From: Roseivivax halodurans JCM 10272
GTDB lineage: Bacteria; Pseudomonadota; Alphaproteobacteria; Rhodobacterales; Rhodobacteraceae
DNA length: 34,811 bases
Direction: 5' to 3'
Assembly: GCF_000521785.1 (NCBI RefSeq)
Contig: NZ_JALZ01000030.1
Span: forward strand, 1 to 34,811
Program-made: the position numbers and the translations under genes
The notes under the pieces: generated by a model
Seen by the model: the letters and a program-made list of their open reading frames with translations, nothing else
Databases searched by the model: none
What the model was told of the DNA's origin: nothing
Shown: positions 14,811 to 23,664 of the stretch, piece by piece
Layout: every line of letters starts with the position of its first letter
Position numbering within the stretch: the first letter of the stretch is position 1

Positions 14811-14969
14811 GCGAAACTGCGCCGTGGAGAGCCAAGACAGAGGCCGCGGTCATCTGCGGACGGGTGTGAGACCCAAACGATCCGCTTCGCGCACCTGAAA
14901 CGCTGCGCGGATCGCCCAGTGCTCCACCGGCGCATTCGCGCCAACCTGTGAGCGCTACTCGAACCGCGA
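14811..14969. other. intergenic, nothing recognised
   Basis: Short open frame traces are present on the plus strand (for example IRFAHLKRCADRPVLHRRIR before a stop near 14951), which may be a scrap of an older gene or transposase. I cannot assign it. Confidence 0.25.
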
Positions 14970-15150
14970 CTATCGGTGGGATGAAGGGTAAGGGCGGTGG
15001 CCGATCCCCTCCATCATTTTCCCGCGGAAGACCTCGGCCGGGGTCTCCAGCCGAGGCATTTTCTGGGTGTGGTGTTGAGCTGATCGTAGAGCGTCTTCAG
15101 TCGTCGTCCGTCATTCTGCTGATGTCGTGCTTTCGGGGCAGCCTCCGGGC
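14970..15150 (-). pseudogene. IS30-family transposase 3' remnant with two frameshifts
   Basis: The minus strand encodes the familiar C-terminal end of IS30-family transposases, but in three frames: ARRLPRKHDISRMTDDD, then LKTLYDQLNTTPRKCLGW, then TPAEVFRGKMMEGIGHRPYP followed by SSHR and a stop. Each break fits loss of one base (after DDD and after LGWR). The fragment is truncated on its 5' side, exactly where a 25-base inverted repeat begins. It is a dead scar of an old insertion. Confidence 0.8.
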
Positions 15151-15240
15151 TTTGATGCTGTAACCGCCCCCCGACGGCATCGACTTGCCAAGGTGGGATC
15201 GCAACAATCCATTTTGGGAGGCGGTTACAGCATCAACGCC
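15148..15240. repeat. inverted repeat, about 25-base arms
   Basis: GATGCTGTAACCGCC at 15154-15168 is exactly inverted at 15220-15234. With two mismatches the arms extend to about 15148-15172 and 15216-15240, enclosing roughly 43 bases. It abuts the truncated IS30 scar. The layout resembles a MITE-like element or two IS ends left back to back; no target duplication could be confirmed by eye. Confidence 0.55.
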
Positions 15241-15586
15241 TCTAAAATGTCGCCTCAGGGGGTGGATTTCGTCTTTCACCAGAACGAAATTCTGGTCCAA
15301 GGCCAGTGATTGTCGAGACAGGGAGTTTTTCAACACCATCCGCTCGCTCCCGACCTTCGCCGCGCGAATCACGAGTGGCCGCTCTTTTGTCTGACATTAA
15401 CAGTATTACCCATTCTGTTCAGTTCGACGCATGAGGGGGTCCCTGTACGGCCTGTGACAAAAGGGGCTGGCGCGGTTCAGAGCGCGTCACCGCCCCTCGC
15501 GATACTCCATAGACCAGCCCATTGTCGCTTGACCCTGACGCGTCCCCCACACCAAGCTTGCACCGATTATCTCTGGGATTAAATTT
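15241..15586. other. intergenic, no gene recognised
   Basis: About 350 bases between the inverted repeat and the secreted-protein gene. I see no convincing coding frame, promoter of the local ECF type, or terminator. Confidence 0.35.
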
Positions 15587-16738
15587 ATGCGCAGATTTGC
15601 CGCTATCGCCGTGGCTGTTGCCGCAATTTCTTCAGTCTCGCATGCTCAGGAGGGTGCCTGGGTATCGCAAGACGGAGGAAATACCGCGCTGGTTTGCACG
15701 ACGAACACCGCCGGTGATGGGCTTTGTTTCTTCACGATTTGCTCGGGCGGCCAGGCATTCATGGGCGTCTCCTACACCGACGGGCCGGCGCTGGCACCTT
15801 CCGGGGAACTCCGCGCCGATATCGGGCGCCTGTCCTATCTGATCGGCCTCCGGGACGCCTCCACCGCAAAGGCCCAGCAGTTCATCGCGCCCCTTTACGA
15901 GGGTGAAGGCAGCCGTATGGTAGATGCCCTGATGTCCGGCTCCAGCGCATCTCTGACGATTGATACCGTAGAGGGACAAATCCGTCACAACATCACGCTG
16001 AACGGATCTGCCCGTGCTATGCGTCCGATCCTGAAGGCCTGCCCGGACCCCGATCTCGAATGGGACCCCTCGGACGCGCCGGCCGGGTCCACCAACCAAC
16101 CATCTGCCGGCGCTGAATTGGTCAGCGACCGCAACGAAATCGCACAAACTTTTCTTCGCCAAAACTGCGTCGCGACCGAGAGCGAACTCTTCGAAGCCGT
16201 CAGACAGCGTTGGGGGAGCATCGGGGACGCTCACGCCGCCTTGAGGATCTGGGGTGAAACCCCAGGTTTTTCGGACGATTACGAGATCCTGTCGCGCGAC
16301 CCGTTCACCTACCGCTGGACGGCCGGCCCCTGCGCCAATTCCCTTCAGCGAGCCGCGACCGAGCCTCCGGCGTCGCCGCAGGGTGCCCGCGATCAACGCG
16401 TCGCCGAGGCAATCGATCGGGCGTGCTGGAGGGACGATGGCGGAACGATGGACCGCGGAATTTACACCCCCGACCTGGACGGCGACGGACGCGACGATCT
16501 CGTTCTAGATCATGCCGGCATCGCCTGCTCCCAAGGTTACCTGCCTCAGACGTGTGGCGCTCAGGTCTGCGAGACCCAGATCTTCTTCGGTTTCAACGGC
16601 GGCTACCGCGAGGGCCACACCATGCTGAACTCGGTGACCGAGGTGGTGCCCGGAACACCGCCCGGGCTGCGGATCATCGGCCATGGTGGCACCGAGGGTG
16701 TTGTGCGCTGGAACGGCCGCGAGTTCGCCGTTCAGTGA
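15587..16738 (+). CDS. secreted protein of unknown function with DxDGDG motif
   Basis: A 383-residue protein with a clear signal peptide (MRRFAAIAVAVAAISSVSHA, cut before QEG). The N-terminal domain (about 22-150) has Cys residues in LVCTTNTAGDGLCFFTICSG and a beta-rich pattern. The middle (about 185-260) is helical. The C-terminal part holds DLDGDGRDDLVLDHAGIACS, a Ca2+-loop motif of the FG-GAP/VCBS-repeat kind, followed by a Cys pair and FFGFNGGYREGHT. I do not recognise a named family, and bacterial proteins of this plan are usually annotated hypothetical. It stands alone, flanked by IS debris and a damaged resolvase. Confidence 0.75.
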   Translation: MRRFAAIAVAVAAISSVSHAQEGAWVSQDGGNTALVCTTNTAGDGLCFFTICSGGQAFMGVSYTDGPALAPSGELRADIGRLSYLIGLRDASTAKAQQFIAPLYEGEGSRMVDALMSGSSASLTIDTVEGQIRHNITLNGSARAMRPILKACPDPDLEWDPSDAPAGSTNQPSAGAELVSDRNEIAQTFLRQNCVATESELFEAVRQRWGSIGDAHAALRIWGETPGFSDDYEILSRDPFTYRWTAGPCANSLQRAATEPPASPQGARDQRVAEAIDRACWRDDGGTMDRGIYTPDLDGDGRDDLVLDHAGIACSQGYLPQTCGAQVCETQIFFGFNGGYREGHTMLNSVTEVVPGTPPGLRIIGHGGTEGVVRWNGREFAVQ

Positions 16739-16776
16739 ATCTCGGCCTTCGGCGCCGGTTTCGTCGTCCGCTCCAC

Positions 16777-17316
16777 CTATGCCCGTCGGACCGTGTTCGG
16801 ACTGACATCGAAGAGCCTTGCGATCTCAGCGATGCGACGGCCTTCCTCATCACGGAGGCGTCGCACTTCTTCCCGCTGGTGCGGTGAAAGGGCATTCGGC
16901 CGACCTCCGATCCGGCCCACCTTCCTGGCGGCCGCCAGACCTTCCCGCGTACGCTCCGAAATCCGTTCGCGTTCGAACTGGGCGATGGAAGCGAAAACGT
17001 GAAAGACGCGACGTCCAGCCGAAGTCGTCGTGTCTATATCCTCGGCGAGAGACCGGAAGCCTGCGCCCTTCGCACGGATCGCCTCGACGATGGCGAGGAG
17101 GTCTTGCAGCGACCGCGAGAGACGATCCTACTTCGTGTCCGTGACAACGTCGCCGGGCCGGAGCTGGGAGATCAGCTTGTCGAGCTCCGGCCGCGCCCGT
17201 TTCGATCCCGAAATCTTCTCGGAGAAGGCCTGTTCGACGCCGGCAGCGTCCAACGCGTCAAGCTGCGCCTCCAGGCTCTGCCCTTCGGTCGATACTCGCG
17301 CATAGCCCAGGATCAT
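16777..17316 (-). pseudogene. serine recombinase (resolvase/invertase) with in-frame amber codon
   Basis: From [20 protein letters not shown] the minus strand encodes a complete Tn3-type resolvase/invertase of about 179 codons with the catalytic Ser in ARVSTEGQ, the E-helix region FASIAQFERERISERTREGL and the C-terminal helix-turn-helix EEGRRIAEIARLFDVSPNTV. One TAG at 17128-17130 replaces the Leu of the conserved motif K-L-D-R-L-S-R; TTG to TAG is a single base change. The frame is otherwise intact to its stop at 16777, so the mutation is recent or the codon is suppressed. Without read-through the gene gives a truncated catalytic domain only. Confidence 0.85.
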
Positions 17317-17404
17317 TCTTTGCGCCCACAAACCTTCCAAAACCATGACGGTTTTGAATGGAGGTTTTGGCACGGTCAAACCATTGATTGTAGTAGGGGC
17401 GTCC

Positions 17405-17434
17405 GGAGCATTCTAAAACGATCGTTTTTGCTCC
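17405..17434. repeat. palindrome near resolvase start
   Basis: A perfect 14-base palindrome AAAACGATCGTTTT (17415-17428) sits inside GGAGCA (17405-17410) and TGCTCC (17429-17434). It lies about 90 bases upstream of the resolvase start and could be part of a resolution or inversion site or an operator. Function is unknown. Confidence 0.4.
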
Positions 17435-17938
17435 TACAGCTTCTCTGAAGCTGACCTTGGCGCAGCTGCGGTGAATTGCAGCTAGCCCCGCACTCCTGTC
17501 GCTCAGGAGAACCGGAGCGACGGTTATTTAGGCGTCTCCTTTGGACACAGCAATCTTATAACAAAATATACGCAAAACGCTTCTTTGGCACTAGAAGCAC
17601 ATTCTATTATTCTGAATGTGGCGAGCATAATAATATCTGAACTTATGGCGATGGCTAAGCTCCAGATCACTACTAAGTCTGATCATATATATAATTAATA
17701 ATTGCGATTAATATTCCCGCATAAGATTATTTATACAACCTCGAAGGTTATGTAAATGTAAAGAAAATTTTCTGTAAAAATAGTTAGTTATGTTGAATAC
17801 CAATAAATTACATCGGCTCAAAATCCGTATTTACTAATGCACATCCAGATCTGATGTGGTGTGGCAGATAGTAGATAAAACTTTCAATTTTCTGCGGTCC
17901 AATGTACCTTCAAGGCAAGGTCCGAAAAAGGAGATAGC
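17435..17938. other. AT-rich non-coding region before hydroxyacid dehydrogenase
   Basis: About 500 bases without a gene. From about 17540 to 17830 the sequence is strikingly AT-rich (runs such as ATATATAATTAATAATTG), unlike the GC-rich rest. It ends in a good ribosome site (AAAAAGGAG before ATG 17939). It probably holds the promoter of that gene and may be foreign DNA of the kind bound by silencing proteins. No RNA gene is apparent. Confidence 0.5.
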
Positions 17939-18919
17939 ATGAAAGTTCACATTCTTGATGATTACTTCGACACGCTGAGACATCTTCCCAGTTTCAAAAA
18001 ACTTGCCGATCATGATGTGACGGTATGGAACGATCATGAAAACCATATCGACCGATTGGCGGATCGCCTCGCCGATGCGGACGCTGTTGCTCTTTTTCGA
18101 GAACGCACCGAGGTTGGGGCCGAACTCATCAAGCGGCTGCCGAAGCTGAAACTGGTCAGCCAGCGGGGCGTCTATCCACATGTAAATGTACCAAAATTGA
18201 CCGAAGCGGGCGTGATGCTATGTTCGGCGCGAGGCAAAAGTTGGGTCTCGACCGCGGCCGCCGAACTGGCATTCGGGCTGATCCTCGTTGCAGCCCGGCA
18301 ACTTGACTCGCAGATCGCATCGGCCCGTGCCGGAAACTGGCAGGCGGGAATTGGACGCAGCCTTTATGGGCGCAAGATCGGGATATACGGATACGGCGAA
18401 TTGGGGCGAATGGTGGCCGGCTACGCTAAGGCCTTTGGTATGGATGTCATCTGGTGGGCTTCCGAAAGAAGCCGGGAACGCGCGCTCAACGACGGAGAGA
18501 CAGTTGCCAAAAATCGTGACGCTTTTTTCTCCGATACTGACGTCGTCAGCCTTCACCTACGGCTTGTGGAAGCAACCCGCGGAATCATCACGGCCAACGA
18601 TCTTGGTCGAATGAAACCTAATTCCATTCTGGTCAATACGTCACGAGCGGGATTGGTCGAGCCGGGCGCGTTACGATCGGCACTGGATAAAGGTCGGCCC
18701 GGCGTGGCGGCGTTGGACGTTTTCGAGAAAGAGCCGGTTTGGGATCCGAAAAATTCTCTAATTTCGCACCCGCGAGTAATCCCAACGCCACATATCGGCT
18801 TCGTCACAGAAGATGAGCTCGATAGGCAATTTTCCGACATCTACGATCAGATCAATGCTTATGCCGAGGGAAAACCAATCAATATTATTAATCCGGAGGT
18901 GCAAAGGCCACAGAGCTGA
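17939..18919 (+). CDS. D-2-hydroxyacid dehydrogenase (SerA/GhrA superfamily)
   Basis: A 326-residue NAD(P)-dependent dehydrogenase. The nucleotide-binding motif is GIYGYGELGRMVAGYAKAFG (GxGxxG type, about 141-160). The catalytic trio follows the family pattern: Arg in NTSRAGLVE (about 238), Glu in VFEKEPV, His in PTPHIGFVT. It interconverts 2-oxo acids and D-2-hydroxy acids; substrate cannot be read off, and the top of the family includes phosphoglycerate, glyoxylate and C4-acid enzymes. A strong AAAAAGGAGATAGC stands before ATG. It converges on the AbrB-type gene and probably belongs to the same catabolic set. Confidence 0.9.
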   Translation: MKVHILDDYFDTLRHLPSFKKLADHDVTVWNDHENHIDRLADRLADADAVALFRERTEVGAELIKRLPKLKLVSQRGVYPHVNVPKLTEAGVMLCSARGKSWVSTAAAELAFGLILVAARQLDSQIASARAGNWQAGIGRSLYGRKIGIYGYGELGRMVAGYAKAFGMDVIWWASERSRERALNDGETVAKNRDAFFSDTDVVSLHLRLVEATRGIITANDLGRMKPNSILVNTSRAGLVEPGALRSALDKGRPGVAALDVFEKEPVWDPKNSLISHPRVIPTPHIGFVTEDELDRQFSDIYDQINAYAEGKPINIINPEVQRPQS

Positions 18920-18934
18920 ATTTCTGTGCGCATG

Positions 18935-20023
18935 CTATTCGTTATGATCGGCGTGCGCACCCCGAGCGCGATTGAAGATCCGGAAGACCAGTAGGATCGT
19001 CGAGCACACCACTAGAATTCGCAGGACATGAAACGCGGTGACGATCTCGGCATCCAGATGCATTGCCCGCGCCGTGAGAACCATCTCGGTCATAGCTGCA
19101 GGCGCAAGCGCGAGGAACGAGGTCGTCCGCGACAATCCCGTAGCGACCGACAGGAGCCACGAGCCGAAAAACGCTGCGCAGATCATGAAGAGCGCAGCCG
19201 CGACTCCGGCGAGCGCCACGCGGGGCAAGCCACCGATCACCTCGCGCCGGAACTGACTCCCCAGCCATGCGCCAAGCAAGATCTGCGCGATGAGCAGGAT
19301 CGGTTCGGGCGCACCGACATGCAGGATGTTCGTCACGCCCAGCAGGATCCCGGCAAGCATCGGGCCGATCAGCCACGCGTTCGGCAGAGGGCTCCGTTTC
19401 ACTAAAGCCACGCCAACCAACGCCGGGATGAGGGCGGCCACCAACCAGATCATGCTTTGCGGATCTGGGCGCTCCGCCATCGCGCCCCCTCCCTCGGTTC
19501 CGAAAGCGGTGGCGAGGAACGGAACCACGGCCACGGTCGTCGAGACTCGCAGTGCATGGACCATGGCGACGGAAGAGGGGTCTCCCCCCTTCTGCTGAGC
19601 GACATAGGCCATGTCGGCCACACCGCCGGCGGCGGTCGAGAAAAAGGCCGTCACCGGTTTCGTTCGGGCGAGGTATTGAAAGCCGAACGACGCCAACATC
19701 GTATAGGCCATAACGTACAGCGTGGCAGCCACCATGGCCGGCAGGAGCGAAACCATCGTCATCAGGGTGGCGGGGGTAAAGCGGAGCCCCACGATCAATC
19801 CTACGGCCATCTGACCGCATTCGCGCCCATAGGGCATGGTCTTCAAGTCGAGGCCGGCAGCGGAAAGCACGCCGCCGACAAAGAAGGGACCGAGCATCCA
19901 GGGAAGCGGCAAGCCGGCGATGGCGAACGTGTAGCCCGCGATGGCGGCGATCGCATAGGTCGCCGCGATGCGGGGCAGGGCGGCGCGCCATTGCCGGAGT
20001 TCCGTTGCCCTGGTTGACTTCAC
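18935..20023 (-). CDS. AbrB-family (DUF/COG3180) membrane protein
   Basis: A 362-residue integral membrane protein with about ten hydrophobic segments and an internal duplication typical of the family once called AbrB or putative ammonia monooxygenase (for example PLPWMLGPFFVGGVLSAAGL in the first half and LPNAWLIGPMLAGILLGVTN in the second). Despite the name it is no transcription factor; it is a likely transporter or permease with unknown substrate, and is often found beside TTT transporters and MmgE/PrpD genes. It overlaps the preceding prpD-type gene by 4 bases and ends the minus-strand catabolic operon. Confidence 0.85.
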   Translation of the reverse strand: MKSTRATELRQWRAALPRIAATYAIAAIAGYTFAIAGLPLPWMLGPFFVGGVLSAAGLDLKTMPYGRECGQMAVGLIVGLRFTPATLMTMVSLLPAMVAATLYVMAYTMLASFGFQYLARTKPVTAFFSTAAGGVADMAYVAQQKGGDPSSVAMVHALRVSTTVAVVPFLATAFGTEGGGAMAERPDPQSMIWLVAALIPALVGVALVKRSPLPNAWLIGPMLAGILLGVTNILHVGAPEPILLIAQILLGAWLGSQFRREVIGGLPRVALAGVAAALFMICAAFFGSWLLSVATGLSRTTSFLALAPAAMTEMVLTARAMHLDAEIVTAFHVLRILVVCSTILLVFRIFNRARGAHADHNE

Positions 20024-21462
20024 GCCGTCCGGACCAACGCCATCAGATCCCCAAGATCAGACTGAGTCTCGAAGTCTGCGACCATCTCGACCACTCGATC
20101 GGCCCGCGAACGGTCCCAACCGGCAAATTCAGCATTCTCACGGAACTTGTCGGCCACCTCGTCATAGCTCATCGGGTTCGCGGGGCTCCCCTTGCCGAAA
20201 TCGGCCATGCCGGACACGGTACGACCGTCCTTCATCTCGATGTCGATATAGGTGGTCATCTTGTGATACCCGGCATCTTCGGCGCGGTCGTCCACAACGA
20301 AATCAACCTTCTTGATCATCGCCTGAACGTCCTCGCGATTGACCACCTCGTCGGTAAATTCAGGAAGCCCGCCGCGTCCCTCGAGAAGCAGAATCGCCAT
20401 GCAGAACTCCATGGAGAACTTGGCCTGCAGTTCGGTGGTGGGCTGATGATGGATTAGTGCGTTCGGCATATTCGAGTTTGTGCCGACCCGGACATGGGCC
20501 ACGTCTTCGGCCTTGATGTCGTTGGCCCGGATCAAATCGAGCATCTCTGTCATCCCGGGATGGGTAAGCGACCCCGACGGATGCGGCTTGATCGAGACAC
20601 CAGGATTGTCGAACGTCCACGGCGCACCGAGCTTGCCCCGGATCGCCGCGGGATCGTAGCCGCCGCCCGCGGCGCGGAAGAAGCCGCGCATCGCCTCGAG
20701 GATGTTCTCGCTCGCGGTCCATCCAAGTTCCGCGAATTCAGCCGCGACCACCCCAGATTCCGACGCGCGCCCGGCGTGAAACGGCTTGGTCATCGTGCCG
20801 AAGTTCTCTCGCAGCCCAGCCGACTGGCTGCCGGCAATCGACAGCGCGCGACAGAGGGTCGTTTGATCGAGGCCCATCAACCGGCCCGCAGCAGAGGCTG
20901 CGGCGAAGGTTCCGCAGGTCGCAGTCGCGTGAAAACCGGTGCGGTAGTGGCGCGGATCGATTGCCTCGGCAATCTTGCACTCGACCTCGACCCCCAGGTG
21001 GTAGGCCAGCATCACGTCGGCGCCGTTCGCCCCCCGTGCTTCGCCGACTGCAAGGGCCGCCGGCAGGGCGGGTGCCGTTGGGTGCGTCAGAAGGCCGTAG
21101 ACCCGGTCCTTGGCCACCGCAAGCTGGGTGTCGTCGTAATCGTCCGCGTGGATGCCAACACCGTTAGCGAAGGCGGCGAAACGTGGAGCGAGGTTCCGGT
21201 TCCAGCCGAGCACCGTGGACGGCCCGTCACCTAGCGACTGGGCCGAAAGATGCTTGCGGACAAGCTCGCCCGATTTCGCGACTGAGCCCGACAGGGCAAG
21301 TCCGAAACCGTCGAGGATCGACTTTTTCCCGTTTTCGACGACGACCGCCGGAACGTCGTTGAGCGACGTGCCCCTCACGAACTCCGCAACCTCGGAGGTC
21401 ATTCCGCTGCCCGCTTCCGTCCAGGCGTTCTCCGAGCTCTGGTTGTCGATGGCGTCTTTCAT
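20020..21462 (-). CDS. MmgE/PrpD-family protein (first copy)
   Basis: A 480-residue member of the MmgE/PrpD family, which includes 2-methylcitrate dehydratase, cis-aconitate decarboxylase and iminodisuccinate epimerase. The family's features are visible: GIHADDYDDTQL (HxxDxDD-like), HLGVEVECKIAEAI, and GFHATATCGTFAAASAAGRL, with the KPHPSGSLTHP region later. Substrate specificity is not readable. It stands 63 bases downstream of the PdxA2-like gene and overlaps the AbrB-type gene by 4 bases. The other copy at 28977 is only distantly similar in its N-terminal half but shares the same motifs. Confidence 0.9.
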   Translation of the reverse strand: MKDAIDNQSSENAWTEAGSGMTSEVAEFVRGTSLNDVPAVVVENGKKSILDGFGLALSGSVAKSGELVRKHLSAQSLGDGPSTVLGWNRNLAPRFAAFANGVGIHADDYDDTQLAVAKDRVYGLLTHPTAPALPAALAVGEARGANGADVMLAYHLGVEVECKIAEAIDPRHYRTGFHATATCGTFAAASAAGRLMGLDQTTLCRALSIAGSQSAGLRENFGTMTKPFHAGRASESGVVAAEFAELGWTASENILEAMRGFFRAAGGGYDPAAIRGKLGAPWTFDNPGVSIKPHPSGSLTHPGMTEMLDLIRANDIKAEDVAHVRVGTNSNMPNALIHHQPTTELQAKFSMEFCMAILLLEGRGGLPEFTDEVVNREDVQAMIKKVDFVVDDRAEDAGYHKMTTYIDIEMKDGRTVSGMADFGKGSPANPMSYDEVADKFRENAEFAGWDRSRADRVVEMVADFETQSDLGDLMALVRTA

Positions 21463-21525
21463 CGTTTTCTCCTGTATTAATTGGTCAATGCGGCTTTTGC
21501 CGCGCGCTCTTCCTCGAACTCCCCG

Positions 21526-22542
21526 CTACGAGGCGAGTCTCATTGCTCGTTGTCGCCTAACGAGTTGGGTCGCGAGCGAGATCGCCGCCTCGTAGGCCCC
21601 GGTATCGGCCACGCCCTTACCGACAATGTCATAGGCTGTGCCGTGAGCGGGGGTCGTGAAGACAGTTTCGAGCCCCGCAGTCACCGTCACGCCGCGGTTG
21701 AAGCCATGCATCTTCGTCGCGATCTGGCCCTGGTCGTGGTACATTGCGAGTACGCTGTCGTATTCGCCGGCGAAGGCCTTGAGATAGACCGTGTCGGAAG
21801 GGAACGGGCCCTCGCAGGCGATGCCCTCGCGCGCCATTTGTTCGACCGCGGGACGAATGAGATCAATTTCCTCGCGGCCAAAGAGTCCGTTTTCACCCGC
21901 ATGCGGATTCAGCGCGGCCACGGCGATGCGCGGGCTCTCGATTCCCGCCGCCCGCATCGTGCGATCGCCCAAACGCAAGGCCCGGCAGATTGCCTCGTGG
22001 TTGATCTGATCGATGGCCTCGCGAAGGGAGACATGGCTGGTGACCCGGGTCATCCACTTGTCGCCGAGAACATTCATTTCGGAGAAGGGGCCGCTATGGC
22101 CGAGAAGATGAGCGAACATCTTGTGCTCGTCGGGGAATTTCCATCCGCCGTCGTAAAGGGCGCGTTTGTTCAAGGGCGCGAATGTCACAGCATCGATCTC
22201 GCGCGCCTTCGCAAAATCGATGGCGCGCGACAGTGTTTCGCCAGTCAGCCGCCCGGCTTCCGCGTCGGGCCGCCCCTGTGGCAAAGCGTTGGGATCGATG
22301 TTGCCCAAGTCGACCATCGGAACCGCGCCGTCCGGAACATCCTCGCTCGGTGTCGCGACAGCTTTCAGCTGAAGCGTGACGCCGGCCTCGCGCATGCCGC
22401 GGTCCATCACGCGCCGGTCGCCCACGATCACGAGGCGTACCTCCTTGGCGAAGCGGCCATCGGCCAAGATGCGGGCGGTCTGTTCGGGGCCAATCCCTGT
22501 CGGGTCGCCTGGCACAAGAGCGATTGTCGGAATGCTGGTCAT
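21526..22542 (-). CDS. PdxA2-like 4-hydroxythreonine-4-phosphate dehydrogenase family
   Basis: A 338-residue enzyme of the PdxA fold. It starts with IALVPGDPTGIGPEQTARIL and has the three metal-binding histidines: His170 (RVTSHVSLREAI), His214 (NPHAGENGLFG) and His269 (MYHDQGQIATK), plus TPAHGTAYDIVGKG. True PdxA makes vitamin B6, but a copy within a catabolic operon is the PdxA2 type, which in known cases oxidises and decarboxylates 4-phosphothreonate or erythronate-type acids. The gene is 13 bases downstream of the tartrate-dehydrogenase-like gene. A D-threonate kinase (DtnK) is absent, so the substrate is probably something else. Confidence 0.85.
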   Translation of the reverse strand: MTSIPTIALVPGDPTGIGPEQTARILADGRFAKEVRLVIVGDRRVMDRGMREAGVTLQLKAVATPSEDVPDGAVPMVDLGNIDPNALPQGRPDAEAGRLTGETLSRAIDFAKAREIDAVTFAPLNKRALYDGGWKFPDEHKMFAHLLGHSGPFSEMNVLGDKWMTRVTSHVSLREAIDQINHEAICRALRLGDRTMRAAGIESPRIAVAALNPHAGENGLFGREEIDLIRPAVEQMAREGIACEGPFPSDTVYLKAFAGEYDSVLAMYHDQGQIATKMHGFNRGVTVTAGLETVFTTPAHGTAYDIVGKGVADTGAYEAAISLATQLVRRQRAMRLAS

Positions 22543-22555
22543 GGTGTGGTCCTCG

Positions 22556-23626
22556 TCAGATGGCGGCGGCGATGGCCTTGCCGCACTCTTCCGTTCCCAA
22601 GGGGCCGCCCAGATCCTTGGTTCTCAGGGTCTCGTCGGCCAGAACACCCTCGATCGCGTCGGTCATGGCCGATGCGGCATCGGAATGGCCGAGATGGTCG
22701 AGCATCATGGCCCCGGCCCAGATCTGGCCGACCGGGTTCGCGATGCCCTGTCCCGCAATGTCCGGCGCCGAGCCGTGGACGGGTTCGAACAGCGACGGGA
22801 AATTCTTCGGCGGATTGAGATTCGCCGACGGCGCAATGCCGATCGTCCCGGTACAGGCGGGTCCGAGATCAGAAAGGATATCGCCGAACAGGTTGGATCC
22901 GACCACGACGTCGAAGCGGTCCGGATTAAGAACGAAATGGGCGGTCAGGATGTCGATATGGTACTGATCCACACTCACATCCGGACGGGTCTTGGACATT
23001 TCGGCCACCCGTTCGTCCCAATACGGCATGGTAATCGAGATGCCGTTCGACTTCGTGGCAGACGTGAGCTTCTTGCGCGGCCTCGATTGCGCTACGTCGA
23101 AAGCGAAGGCAAGGATCCGATCAATCCCCTGACGGCTCATCACCGTTTCCTGGATGACGATCTCGCGCTCGGTCCCGGCATACATCTTCCCGCCGATTGA
23201 GGAATACTCGCCCTCGGTGTTCTCTCGCACGACAAGGAAGTCGATGTCGCCCGGCTCGCGTCCGGCGAGCGGGCAAGGCACGCCGGGCATAAGCTTAACC
23301 GGCCGGAGGTTCACATACTGATCGAACTCGCGCCGGAATTGCAGCAGCGAACCCCAAAGTGAAATGTGATCGGGAACGGTGTCAGGCCAGCCAACTGCAC
23401 CGAAGAAGATGGCGTCATGCCCGCCAACGCGATCCTTCCAATCCTGCGGCATCATCTCGCCGTGCCGCGCATAGTAGTCGCAACTCGCGAAGTCGAACTC
23501 GTCGAAGTGCAGGTCGAGGTCGAACTTTTTGGCCGCCGCCTTCAGCGCACGCAGCCCCTCGGGCATGACCTCCTTGCCGATGCCGTCACCGGCAAGGACC
23601 GCGATGCGATGGGTGTTCTGGGCCAT
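22556..23626 (-). CDS. tartrate/D-malate dehydrogenase-like beta-decarboxylating dehydrogenase
   Basis: A 356-residue member of the isocitrate/isopropylmalate dehydrogenase family. It opens IAVLAGDGIGKEVMPEGLRA and carries LVVRENTEGEYSSIGG, DLGPACTGTIGIAPSANLNP and LFEPVHGSAPDIAGQGIANP. The small, substrate-discriminating residues and length are closest to D-malate/tartrate dehydrogenases, which oxidise a 2-hydroxy acid with beta-decarboxylation using NAD+ and Mn2+. The gene is downstream of tctA by 38 bases and upstream of a PdxA2-like gene, so the transported acid is probably its substrate or precursor. Confidence 0.88.
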   Translation of the reverse strand: MAQNTHRIAVLAGDGIGKEVMPEGLRALKAAAKKFDLDLHFDEFDFASCDYYARHGEMMPQDWKDRVGGHDAIFFGAVGWPDTVPDHISLWGSLLQFRREFDQYVNLRPVKLMPGVPCPLAGREPGDIDFLVVRENTEGEYSSIGGKMYAGTEREIVIQETVMSRQGIDRILAFAFDVAQSRPRKKLTSATKSNGISITMPYWDERVAEMSKTRPDVSVDQYHIDILTAHFVLNPDRFDVVVGSNLFGDILSDLGPACTGTIGIAPSANLNPPKNFPSLFEPVHGSAPDIAGQGIANPVGQIWAGAMMLDHLGHSDAASAMTDAIEGVLADETLRTKDLGGPLGTEECGKAIAAAI

Positions 23627-23664
23627 TGGGCCTCCGTCTTGGTTGTTTTAACGTACCGGCGAGG

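Noticed and set aside
15392-15411. GACATTAACAGTATT as a further GntR operator
   Set aside because: Only half matches, lies in IS debris and has no matching downstream catabolic gene.
21481-22818. Plus-strand frame of 445 codons over the PdxA2-like gene
   Set aside because: Shadow frame; spans two real genes on the other strand.
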